A stretch of 5,246 nt of DNA. Source: Chloroflexota bacterium. GTDB taxonomy: Bacteria > Chloroflexota > Anaerolineae > Anaerolineales > Anaerolineaceae. A program made the position numbers and the translations under genes. The notes beneath the pieces were generated by a model. It was not told where the DNA came from. It saw only the letters and a program-made list of their open reading frames with translations, and made no database searches. Where the stretch lies: assembly GCA_012800995.1 (NCBI GenBank), contig JAAZIH010000055.1:1-5246 (forward strand), written 5' to 3'. Positions 1-5,246 of the stretch are shown in pieces. How positions within the stretch are numbered: position 1 is the first letter of the stretch; every line of letters begins with the position of its first letter.

Positions 1-82
1 AGGGGAAGGCCGTAAGATTGTTGAAGAAAAATTTGATGGTTGGCATCATTGGGATGAGCAAACTATTAGTATGGAAAAGTAA
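1..82 (+). CDS. C-terminal end of an unrecognised protein (partial, cut by window start)
   Basis: One forward frame is open from base 2 to a TAA at 80-82 and gives 26 residues ending in ...WDEQTISMEK. The composition is hydrophilic, rich in Glu, Lys, Asp, Trp and His, as expected of a soluble protein tail. Too little remains to assign a family. A second forward frame is also open (3-116, ending ...KAILDF), but it runs into the valS promoter region and is less protein-like, so the 2-82 frame is preferred. No hairpin terminator is visible between this stop and the promoter at 122-130, so some read-through into the T-box leader is possible. Confidence 0.45.
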   Translation, partial: GEGRKIVEEKFDGWHHWDEQTISMEK

Positions 83-121
83 GCGCAATTATACAAAAGC
101 AATACTTGATTTCTAAAAACT

Positions 122-130
122 TGCTATAAT
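122..130 (+). promoter_or_regulatory. Extended -10 promoter of the T-box/valS transcript
   Basis: TGCTATAAT matches the extended -10 consensus TGnTATAAT exactly, with a perfect TATAAT at 125-130. The -35 region is weak: at a 16-bp spacing the hexamer is TACTTG (103-108). That fits an extended -10 promoter, which depends less on a -35 box. The expected start of transcription is about 136-139, right at the foot of T-box stem I, so this promoter produces the riboswitch leader and valS. The placement of the start point is inferred from spacing only. Confidence 0.75.
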
Positions 131-311
131 AGCGACTTGGAGTAGTAAGGCTTTATCCACCCGACAGAGATGAACTTGATTGCTGAGAGGGTTCACGGGA
201 AAGGAAAGTTTGAAGTCGCCAGGATTGATGACCGAAGAAACCGCAAGGGATTAGACCGGTCCGGGAGAGCCCGATAACGCTCACCCTAAGTGCGGTCAGA
301 AAATGACCGAA

Positions 312-348
312 TTGAGGTGGTACCACGGAACTTAGCTTTCGTCCTCAA
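312..348 (+). promoter_or_regulatory. T-box antiterminator
   Basis: TTGAGG (312-317) pairs with CCTCAA (343-348), and ACG (325-327) pairs with CGT (340-342). Between them lies the seven-base bulge TGGTACC (318-324), the canonical UGGNACC bulge of this class. The UGGU bases would pair with the free ACCA end of uncharged tRNA, which implies discriminator base A73, as expected for bacterial tRNA-Val. The 3' arm overlaps the terminator's ascending arm and loop (334-350), so antiterminator and terminator cannot form together. Confidence 0.93.
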
Positions 349-367
349 GTGACGAAAGCTTTTTAAT
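334..367 (+). terminator. Intrinsic terminator of the T-box leader
   Basis: AGCTTTCGTC (334-343) and GACGAAAGCT (351-360) form a perfect 10-bp stem with a 7-base loop, followed by a T-rich run (360-369, TTTTTAATTT). It is the OFF state of the riboswitch: without bound uncharged tRNA-Val it stops transcription about 47 bases before the valS start codon. Confidence 0.93.
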
Positions 368-404
368 TTAACTGTGTCATTTTGAAAAGAAGAAAAGACA
401 CGAA

Positions 405-410
405 AGAGGA
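405..410 (+). promoter_or_regulatory. Ribosome binding site of valS
   Basis: AGAGGA lies 4 bases before the ATG at 415. It selects this ATG over an in-frame TTG at 382, which would add 11 basic and charged residues, has no Shine-Dalgarno sequence, and lies just after the terminator T-run. Valyl-tRNA synthetases of related bacteria typically begin close to the MTDLPKTYDP segment. Confidence 0.8.
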
Positions 411-414
411 TAAG

Positions 415-3102
415 ATGACAGATTTACCAAAAACTTATGACCCTAAGGCTTATGAAGAAGCCATTTACAAGCGTTGGGAAGAAAAAGGCTATTTCAAACC
501 GACGAATGATCCCAATCAACCGGGACACGATCCGAGTATAGAGCCATTTGTCATTGTTATCCCGCCCCCAAATGTTACTGGGGCATTGCATCTTGGGCAT
601 CCGATGTTTGTGACCATTGAAGATATTATGGTGCGCTACCATCGCATGAAGGGTATACCAACTTTATGGGTTCCGGGAACTGATCATGCCGGCATCGCGA
701 CTCAGTTACAGGTTGAAAAACTCCTGGCAACGGAAGGCAGCAGTCGCGAAGAATTAGGGCGCGAGGCTTTTGAGGCGCGTGTGTGGGAATGGAAAGAAAA
801 ATACGGTGGTGAAATTTCACGCCAGCTGCGACGATTAGGCGCATCCTGTGACTGGGAGCGTGAACGGTTTACCTTGGACGAAGGACTTTCAAACGCGGTG
901 CGTGAAGCCTTTGTTCGACTTTGGGAAAAAGGTTTGATTTATCGTGGCGCGCGCATGATTAACTGGTCACCAGGCTTACAAACCGCGGTTTCGGATCTTG
1001 AGGTTGAATATTCAGAAGAACCCGGTAAGCTTTATTATTTCAAGTATATGCTCGCGGATGGTTCAGGAAATTATCTGCCTGTGGCAACCACGCGCCCGGA
1101 AACCATTCCCGGTGATACCGCGGTTGCTGTTCATCCCGAAGATGAACGATATGCAAAATTTGTTGGCAAAAAAGTGCTTGTGCCCAGCTTAGGACGTGAA
1201 ATCCCGGTTGTCGCTGATGATTATGTGGAAAAAGAGTTCGGTACAGGTGCTTTGAAGATTACTCCAGGGCATGATCCCCACGACCATGAAATCGGTATGC
1301 GTCACCATTTGGAAGTCATCAATATCATGAACAAAGATGCCACGCTCAATGAAAACGCTGGACCTTACGCAGGAATGGACCGCTTTGTAGCCCGTAAAGC
1401 AATCTGGGCAGACATGAAAGAAGCTGGTTTGGTCATAAAAGAAGAAGATTACCAAATGAATGTGCCCCGCTCACAGCGAGGAGGCGAGATCGTTGAGCCT
1501 TTGATCTCGACGCAGTGGTTTGTGAAAATGGATGGACTGGCAGAAGCAGCTGCTAAAGCTGTGAATGATGGCGAGATACAGTTTGTGCCAGAGCGCTTTA
1601 CAAAAGTCTTTCTGAATTGGATGAATAATATCCAGGACTGGTGTATCAGCCGACAACTATGGTGGGGACATCGCATACCGGTGTGGTATTGCCAGGCTTG
1701 TGATGAGGTTATCGTAGCGCGTGAAACACCGCATCAATGTACAGCATGTGGGTCTACAGATTTGCACCAGGATGATGACGTACTTGATACCTGGTTCTCA
1801 TCTGGACTCTGGCCGTTCTCTGTGTTTGGTTGGCCTGAGGAAACACCTGATTTCAAGTACTTTTATCCAACAAGTATTTTGGAAACTGGCTATGATATTT
1901 TGTTCTTCTGGGTGGCACGGATGGTGATGGACGCTTTGGAGTTCACCGGTGAGGTGCCTTTCCATACGGTTTATCTGCATGGCATGATTCGCGATGAAAA
2001 AGGACAGAAGATGAGCAAGACCAAGAATAATGTTATCGACCCACTTATTCTGATGGACGAATATGGTACAGACGCTTTGCGCTTTACGCTATTGGTGGGC
2101 TCGTCACCAGGTAATGACCAGAATGTGGGCGTAAAGAAAGTCGAAGCCAACCGTAACTTCGCGAACAAAGTGTGGAATATAGGACGCTATGTGATTAACG
2201 CGATTGATCGAGTTGAGGAAAAAGCACAAGCTGAACCAGAATGGACTTTAGCCGACGGTTGGATTTGGGCGCGTTTGAAACAAACCGTGAATAGTGTCAA
2301 TTCACTCTTTGAAGCCTATCAGTATGGTGAGGCTGGTAAGCAAATTTATGAATTCCTGTGGAATGATTTTGCGGATTGGTATGTGGAGGGCTCAAAACGC
2401 CAACTTGCTGAAGGTGGTGACAGAACTGCCTATACTGCGTTTACGCTTGGGTATGTATTGGATACGATGTTGCGCTTGTTACACCCCTTTACGCCATTTG
2501 TGACAGAAGCATTATGGGAGTATTTGAAAAATGCCTGTCAGGTGTCTGGCTTAGTTTACACACCTGAAGAAGGCTGGGCAGAAGATTTGATGATTGCCAA
2601 ATGGCCCGAAGCTATGACACTGGTTGGAGATGAGGAAGATTATTTACGTGAATTTGCTTTGGTACAGGATATTGTTCGGGCAATAAGAAATGTACGCTCA
2701 GAATATAAGATCGAACCAAACAAGAAACTGAAGGCTGTGATGGTATCTGCTGAATTAGCTGATTTGCTGGAAGATCAAAAGGCAGTTATTGCTGATTTTG
2801 CGAATCTTGATTTGGATGGTTTGCAATTGAGCGTATCGCCAGTTGATGTTGAAGGGTTGACAGCTTTGGTTGTGGATAGAATTGAAATCTTCCTGCAACT
2901 CCGCGGTGATGGCGATGATGAAGCAGATCGTGAACGATTGACCAAAGAACTGCAGGAAGCTGAATCGCATATCAAACGCTTGCAAGGATTGCTGGCAAGC
3001 CCATTCGCGCAAAAAGCGCCTGAAAAGGTCGTTGAAGCCGAAAGACAAAAGCTGGCTGACTACCAGGCTACCGCAGAAAAGCTAAGAGATCGATTAGCTT
3101 AA
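415..3102 (+). CDS. valS: Valyl-tRNA synthetase (ValRS)
   Basis: Cytoplasmic class Ia aminoacyl-tRNA synthetase that attaches valine to tRNA-Val using ATP and hydrolyses mischarged Thr-tRNA-Val. The 895 residues are the usual full length for bacterial ValRS. The class I signature HLGH is at residues 59-62, after PPPNVTGAL. The inserted CP1 editing domain contains TTRPET (225-230) and the segment from H286 to H291 (HDPHDH), which carries conserved editing-site residues. The DWCISRQLWWGHRIPVW block is at 408-424. Cysteine pairs C426/C429 and C442/C445 form a likely zinc ribbon. The second ATP-binding motif is KMSKT at 532-536, where most ValRS have KMSKS. The helical anticodon-binding domain follows (about 580-770), then the charged C-terminal coiled coil typical of ValRS (about 832-895) that grips the tRNA. 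There is no frameshift or truncation. Expression is set by the T-box leader upstream. The gene is transcribed alone, ending at the hairpin just after its stop. Confidence 0.98.
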   Translation: MTDLPKTYDPKAYEEAIYKRWEEKGYFKPTNDPNQPGHDPSIEPFVIVIPPPNVTGALHLGHPMFVTIEDIMVRYHRMKGIPTLWVPGTDHAGIATQLQVEKLLATEGSSREELGREAFEARVWEWKEKYGGEISRQLRRLGASCDWERERFTLDEGLSNAVREAFVRLWEKGLIYRGARMINWSPGLQTAVSDLEVEYSEEPGKLYYFKYMLADGSGNYLPVATTRPETIPGDTAVAVHPEDERYAKFVGKKVLVPSLGREIPVVADDYVEKEFGTGALKITPGHDPHDHEIGMRHHLEVINIMNKDATLNENAGPYAGMDRFVARKAIWADMKEAGLVIKEEDYQMNVPRSQRGGEIVEPLISTQWFVKMDGLAEAAAKAVNDGEIQFVPERFTKVFLNWMNNIQDWCISRQLWWGHRIPVWYCQACDEVIVARETPHQCTACGSTDLHQDDDVLDTWFSSGLWPFSVFGWPEETPDFKYFYPTSILETGYDILFFWVARMVMDALEFTGEVPFHTVYLHGMIRDEKGQKMSKTKNNVIDPLILMDEYGTDALRFTLLVGSSPGNDQNVGVKKVEANRNFANKVWNIGRYVINAIDRVEEKAQAEPEWTLADGWIWARLKQTVNSVNSLFEAYQYGEAGKQIYEFLWNDFADWYVEGSKRQLAEGGDRTAYTAFTLGYVLDTMLRLLHPFTPFVTEALWEYLKNACQVSGLVYTPEEGWAEDLMIAKWPEAMTLVGDEEDYLREFALVQDIVRAIRNVRSEYKIEPNKKLKAVMVSAELADLLEDQKAVIADFANLDLDGLQLSVSPVDVEGLTALVVDRIEIFLQLRGDGDDEADRERLTKELQEAESHIKRLQGLLASPFAQKAPEKVVEAERQKLADYQATAEKLRDRLA

Positions 3103-3113
3103 AACAATCATTC

Positions 3114-3154
3114 AAAAGAAAAACGCCCAGGGAAAAACTGGGCGTTTGACTTTT
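3114..3154. terminator. Bidirectional intrinsic terminator between the convergent genes
   Basis: AAACGCCCAG (3121-3130) and CTGGGCGTTT (3138-3147) form a perfect 10-bp stem with the 7-base loop GGAAAAA. Outside it, AAAAG (3114-3118) and CTTTT (3150-3154) can extend the stem across a 2x2 internal loop. Read forward, it ends in GTTTGACTTTT after valS (stop 3102). Read in reverse, it ends in GTTTTTCTTTT, a better U-run, after the reverse-strand gene (stop 3169). One element therefore most likely ends both transcripts. Confidence 0.9.
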
Positions 3155-3168
3155 AAAAATCTTTCTTA

Positions 3169-4890
3169 TCAAGCGCTCAATCTTCGTCTTTCAAGTTTCA
3201 TGATGCGTTTGAGGATTGCCAGGGATACGGCGTAAGTTGAGTCCATCCCAAAGTAAGAAAGACTGCCCGCGCCAAGGTTTTGCCCTTTGCTAAAAGGCGT
3301 ATCAGAAACATAATGCAGGAAGCCGAGATCAATGGGTAGTTCGTATAGGTTAACGATTTCGTTAAGTGGATGGCGGGCAGGCCTGAATAGCTCGTAAATC
3401 GCGCTCAGGTAAGGACCGGCTTCCATTTCAATGTCGGTATAGCCCTCACGATAGACGACATCCATAATGGTAGCGTTTTGCAAATAAGTGCCAAGAACTG
3501 TAACCGCTTTTTGGCTGTCTAAAACGGTGCCAAAATTGAGATAGGTGGCAACATCAGTCACTTTGAAAGCGTTTGAGAATAGATAACTGTTTTTAGAATG
3601 CTCATCGTAGACAACATTTGGAATGATGACATCACCACGTATCGCGTTCAGACTGGCAGCCTTGCCCATGATATAGATGCCCAGGATTTTATCCACATTC
3701 TCAGCGATTTTCGTCAATAAGTTGTAGGCGGATGCGCCCAATGGGTAGTCGATGTTGAGAATGAGTGCATCGGAGTCTTTGAGGAAATCCCAGGATTTTT
3801 CATAGCCTTCGTGCTTGGATGCCAGGCGGGGGTCGAAAAACCGGGGGTCAAGAGAATTAAGCTGGATGATATTCGCTTCGACATCAAAACTATGATCACT
3901 GCTAACGCGGTGAATACCAAGGGCGGTTTCAACGGTTCTCTGTTCTTCAACATAATTCTCGCCTTGCTCGGTTTCTGTCAGCTTGCGCAGAGCATAGTAG
4001 AAGAAGTTTTCTTCACTTGTCGGTGTAGTTTCTTTATTAATTTCAAGCCACTCTTCCATCAATCGTGGTTCATGTTGCTCGATGTAATCGAGGATAATTC
4101 CTCTTTTTGTTAAGGTATAACCAGAAAGTAAATTGGTAAGGCTATGCGTGTTGGAAGAAACGAAATAAATAGGGCGGTTTACGATCTCGGGCACTTTGTC
4201 CTGAATGTTATCCCACCAGATAACAGTCGCTTTGCGGTAATCGTTGAGCGAACCACTTAAAAGGCGTACTTTGAAATCAAAAGGTTGTTGGTGGATTTTA
4301 ATTAGCATTTCAGTAAAGTTATCGCCCCAGATTGAGTAAAGACGATTGAGCTCATCAATGTCAATGTTAAGGTGTGCACCAAGTTGTTTGAATATTTCCT
4401 GATTATCAGGAAGAGCGATTTTTAGAAAATCGATAGGCAAGGATTGAATAAGCATGTGGAGCTTATTCCATTCCATTTGCAGGGCGGTTAGCACTGGAAT
4501 AACATCATCAATATCTGACCGTGAAGCTATAAAGCATGCCAGCGTTTCTTCCCCATCCCAAAAACAACGGCGTCGGCGGGCTTGGGCGCTAACATGTTGC
4601 CATTTTTCGATGTTGCCATATCCAAAGTCTTCAAAAATAGATGCAGCTTGACCAAGGACAATTTTCCTGGCGTTCACAACTTCAGCTGGCAGACGCATGA
4701 GACTGTAAATCAGGGCAGAGATGTCAGGCTTGGTGCTTCGGGCATGAATATGTAAGGATGAGTTTGTGCCAGCGTGAACTTCTTCAAGCGTGCGGATGGA
4801 CACTTCGTTATTAGAGCGAAGCAAGGAATAAATTGTGCGTAAATAGAGATCAATTTCTTCAGATGAGCGGATGGGTACTTGTCTTTCCAT
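3169..4890 (-). CDS. Uncharacterised protein with a C-terminal nucleoside phosphorylase/nucleosidase-like domain
   Basis: The 573-residue protein starts at an ATG with a good ribosome binding site. I see no signal peptide or membrane segment, so it is probably cytoplasmic. Residues 1 to about 340 are mostly helical in character and I cannot assign them; they include a basic patch RRRR (105-108) and the segment IYFVSSNTHSLTNLLSGY (241-258), which looks like a strand followed by a helix. Residues about 375-565 follow the motif order of the purine nucleoside phosphorylase/MTA-SAH nucleosidase/AMP nucleosidase fold. There is a strand leading into MGKAASL (408-414), where the family has its Gly-rich turn. 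GDVIIP (419-424) and YDEH (428-431) follow. Then comes IEMEAG (487-492), matching the family's ribose-binding Met-Glu motif, and VSD (528-530), matching the catalytic or base-binding Asp motif. The fold assignment rests on motifs seen by eye. Reaction and substrate are unknown, and loss of enzymatic activity is possible. I vaguely recall a domain-of-unknown-function family (DUF6909) of this kind, unverified. It is divergent from the HAD gene and convergent with valS. Confidence 0.9.
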   Translation of the reverse strand: MERQVPIRSSEEIDLYLRTIYSLLRSNNEVSIRTLEEVHAGTNSSLHIHARSTKPDISALIYSLMRLPAEVVNARKIVLGQAASIFEDFGYGNIEKWQHVSAQARRRRCFWDGEETLACFIASRSDIDDVIPVLTALQMEWNKLHMLIQSLPIDFLKIALPDNQEIFKQLGAHLNIDIDELNRLYSIWGDNFTEMLIKIHQQPFDFKVRLLSGSLNDYRKATVIWWDNIQDKVPEIVNRPIYFVSSNTHSLTNLLSGYTLTKRGIILDYIEQHEPRLMEEWLEINKETTPTSEENFFYYALRKLTETEQGENYVEEQRTVETALGIHRVSSDHSFDVEANIIQLNSLDPRFFDPRLASKHEGYEKSWDFLKDSDALILNIDYPLGASAYNLLTKIAENVDKILGIYIMGKAASLNAIRGDVIIPNVVYDEHSKNSYLFSNAFKVTDVATYLNFGTVLDSQKAVTVLGTYLQNATIMDVVYREGYTDIEMEAGPYLSAIYELFRPARHPLNEIVNLYELPIDLGFLHYVSDTPFSKGQNLGAGSLSYFGMDSTYAVSLAILKRIMKLERRRLSA

Positions 4891-4895
4891 AATTA

Positions 4896-4900
4896 CCTCT
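4896..4900 (-). promoter_or_regulatory. Ribosome binding site that fixes the start of the reverse-strand gene
   Basis: On the reverse strand AGAGG lies 5 bases before the ATG at 4890. The reading frame stays open upstream to an ATG at 5022. That longer form would overlap the start of the divergent HAD gene by 57 bases, cross both promoters, and lacks a comparable Shine-Dalgarno sequence. The start at 4890 (MERQVPIRSS...) is therefore chosen. Confidence 0.85.
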
Positions 4901-4911
4901 TTTAATATGTG

Positions 4912-4941
4912 ATTAGATTTTATCATGATGGATGTATTCAA
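4912..4941 (-). promoter_or_regulatory. Candidate promoter of the reverse-strand gene
   Basis: Read on the reverse strand, TTGAAT (4941-4936) and TCTAAT (4917-4912) are separated by 18 bp. They match the -35 consensus at four of six bases and the -10 consensus at five of six. Transcription would start near 4905, leaving a short leader of about 15 bases that still contains the ribosome binding site. An alternative is the extended -10-like TGATAAAAT just upstream, which lacks a well-spaced -35 box. Confidence 0.5.
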
Positions 4942-4953
4942 TGTAGCATGGCT

Positions 4954-4959
4954 TATAAT
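4954..4959 (+). promoter_or_regulatory. -10 box of the HAD gene promoter (probable leaderless transcript)
   Basis: A perfect TATAAT lies 6 bp before the ATG at 4966. The usual distance from -10 box to transcription start puts the first base of the mRNA at or next to the A of the start codon. No convincing -35 hexamer is visible at 16-18 bp upstream (around 4931-4937), and that stretch overlaps or abuts the -35 box of the opposite promoter. The box match is certain; its use is inferred. Confidence 0.6.
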
Positions 4960-4965
4960 AGTGTC

Positions 4966-5246
4966 ATGAAAAGATTCAACACCCTCATATTTGATTTTGG
5001 AAATGTATTGGTTAATCTTCACAATGAAGAAGAGTTACGGGCAAAGTTAGATGAACTTGGTCAGCCAGCAAGTGGTGAGATGGCTGAAATGATGCTCATG
5101 CCCGGTGGTTCGGAAGTCTTTTGGGATGTCATGCGCGGTAAAACGACAGAAGCGCAAATGTGGCAGATGATGGCGGATGAATGGCAAATACCATTTGAGC
5201 TGGCAAAAGAAGTGATGGAAGACGTTGCGTCGCCAAATCGACCCAA
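4966..5246 (+). CDS. HAD-superfamily hydrolase (phosphatase-like), N-terminal part, cut by window end
   Basis: Ninety-three codons are present with no stop before the window edge. The protein begins MKRFNTLIFDFGNVLV. A hydrophobic strand leads into HAD motif I, with the nucleophile Asp10. The usual second Asp (D-x-D) is replaced by Gly12 in the pattern D-F-G-N-V. That variant is known from subfamily IA proteins such as YihX (alpha-D-glucose-1-phosphate phosphatase) and relatives, which have FDLGNV. The following segment (FWDVMRGKTTEAQMWQMM and on) fits the helical cap of that subfamily. Motifs II-IV lie beyond the window, so the substrate cannot be inferred and activity cannot be confirmed. 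The ATG is chosen because motif I begins within ten residues of it, as is normal for the family; no Shine-Dalgarno sequence precedes it. Confidence 0.88.
   Translation, partial: MKRFNTLIFDFGNVLVNLHNEEELRAKLDELGQPASGEMAEMMLMPGGSEVFWDVMRGKTTEAQMWQMMADEWQIPFELAKEVMEDVASPNRP

Larger units (their letters stand above)
136..367 (+). promoter_or_regulatory. T-box riboswitch, tRNA-Val responsive (GUC specifier), upstream of valS
   Basis: This is a cis-acting leader RNA that reads the charging state of tRNA-Val by pairing with its anticodon and its free 3' end. A stem I can be drawn by eye. The lower helix is 136-140 with 219-223. The specifier loop contains AGUA (144-147) opposite GAA (212-214). The upper helices are 148-154 with 205-211, 157-158 with 203-204, and 160-163 with 196-199. 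An AGAGA internal element lies at 166-170, and the distal hairpin is 171-175 with 191-195. The codon directly after GAA is GUC (215-217), followed by a purine (G218), as T-box specifiers require; GUC is a valine codon and agrees with the downstream gene. A stem III hairpin (293-298 with 304-309, GAAAA loop) precedes the T-box sequence at 310-330. Uncharged tRNA-Val should favour the antiterminator and valS expression; charged tRNA should favour termination. No obvious GA/kink-turn motif is visible at the base of stem I. Confidence 0.95.

Noticed and set aside
106..111. TTGATT as a -35 box for the valS promoter.
   Set aside because: It is only 13 bp from the TATAAT at 125-130, too close for a standard sigma-70 promoter; the extended -10 TGC explains the promoter better.
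3..116. Alternative forward frame at the left edge ending ...KAILDF.
   Set aside because: It extends into the promoter region of the T-box transcript and has a less protein-like composition than the frame ending at 82, although the short length leaves some doubt.
132..219. Perfect 7-bp pairing of GCGACTT (132-138) with AAGTCGC (213-219) that would bury the GUC specifier.
   Set aside because: With the -10 box ending at 130, most of the upstream arm (132-135 or more) is probably not transcribed, and the alternative lower helix 136-140/219-223 gives the canonical T-box specifier loop.
382..414. Upstream in-frame TTG start for valS adding 11 residues (MKRRKDTKEDK).
   Set aside because: No Shine-Dalgarno sequence precedes it, it sits just after the terminator T-run, and the ATG at 415 has AGAGGA at a workable distance and gives the usual ValRS N-terminus.
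3811..4113. 100-codon forward open frame opposite the reverse-strand gene.
   Set aside because: It lies wholly inside the well-supported reverse-strand gene, has no ribosome binding site or recognisable motif, and looks like an antisense shadow. The other short open frames inside valS and the reverse-strand gene were rejected for the same reason.
4891..5022. 44-residue N-terminal extension of the reverse-strand protein.
   Set aside because: It would overlap the divergent HAD gene and both promoters, while the ATG at 4890 has AGAGG 5 bases upstream.

Overview
The window looks like ordinary bacterial chromosome carrying two complete genes, two genes cut by the window edges, and well-defined regulatory DNA between them. 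It suggests a Gram-positive-type or Chloroflexota bacterium of moderate GC. T-box leaders occur in Firmicutes, Actinobacteria, Chloroflexota and a few other phyla. The style of the valyl-tRNA synthetase N-terminus (MTDLPKTYDPKAYEE) and of the reverse-strand gene reminds me of Anaerolineae (Chloroflexota). That placement is an impression, not a search result.

Region by region. Bases 1-82 hold what is probably the last 26 codons of an unrecognised forward gene. Bases 122-130 are an extended -10 promoter. It is followed at once by a complete tRNA-Val-responsive T-box riboswitch (about 136-367): a GUC specifier, a distal stem I, a stem III, a canonical T-box antiterminator with a UGGU bulge, and a competing intrinsic terminator. 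This leader controls valS (415-3102), an intact 895-residue valyl-tRNA synthetase. Immediately after valS a symmetrical hairpin (3114-3154) serves as a bidirectional terminator for valS and the convergent gene.

The reverse-strand gene (3169-4890) encodes a 573-residue protein. Its C-terminal third has the motif layout of the purine nucleoside phosphorylase/nucleosidase fold, joined to about 340 residues that I cannot assign. It is divergently transcribed from a HAD-family phosphatase gene (4966 to the window end). The 75-bp gap between them holds two facing promoters. The HAD promoter's -10 box lies only 6 bp before the start codon and there is no Shine-Dalgarno sequence, so this mRNA is probably leaderless.

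The T-box explains how valS responds to uncharged tRNA-Val. The nucleoside-phosphorylase-like protein is the least understood item and the best candidate for new biology. It and the HAD phosphatase may share control through their common promoter region, and a role in nucleotide or sugar-phosphate turnover is possible but unproven. I see no mobile elements, CRISPR arrays, tRNA or rRNA genes in the window.
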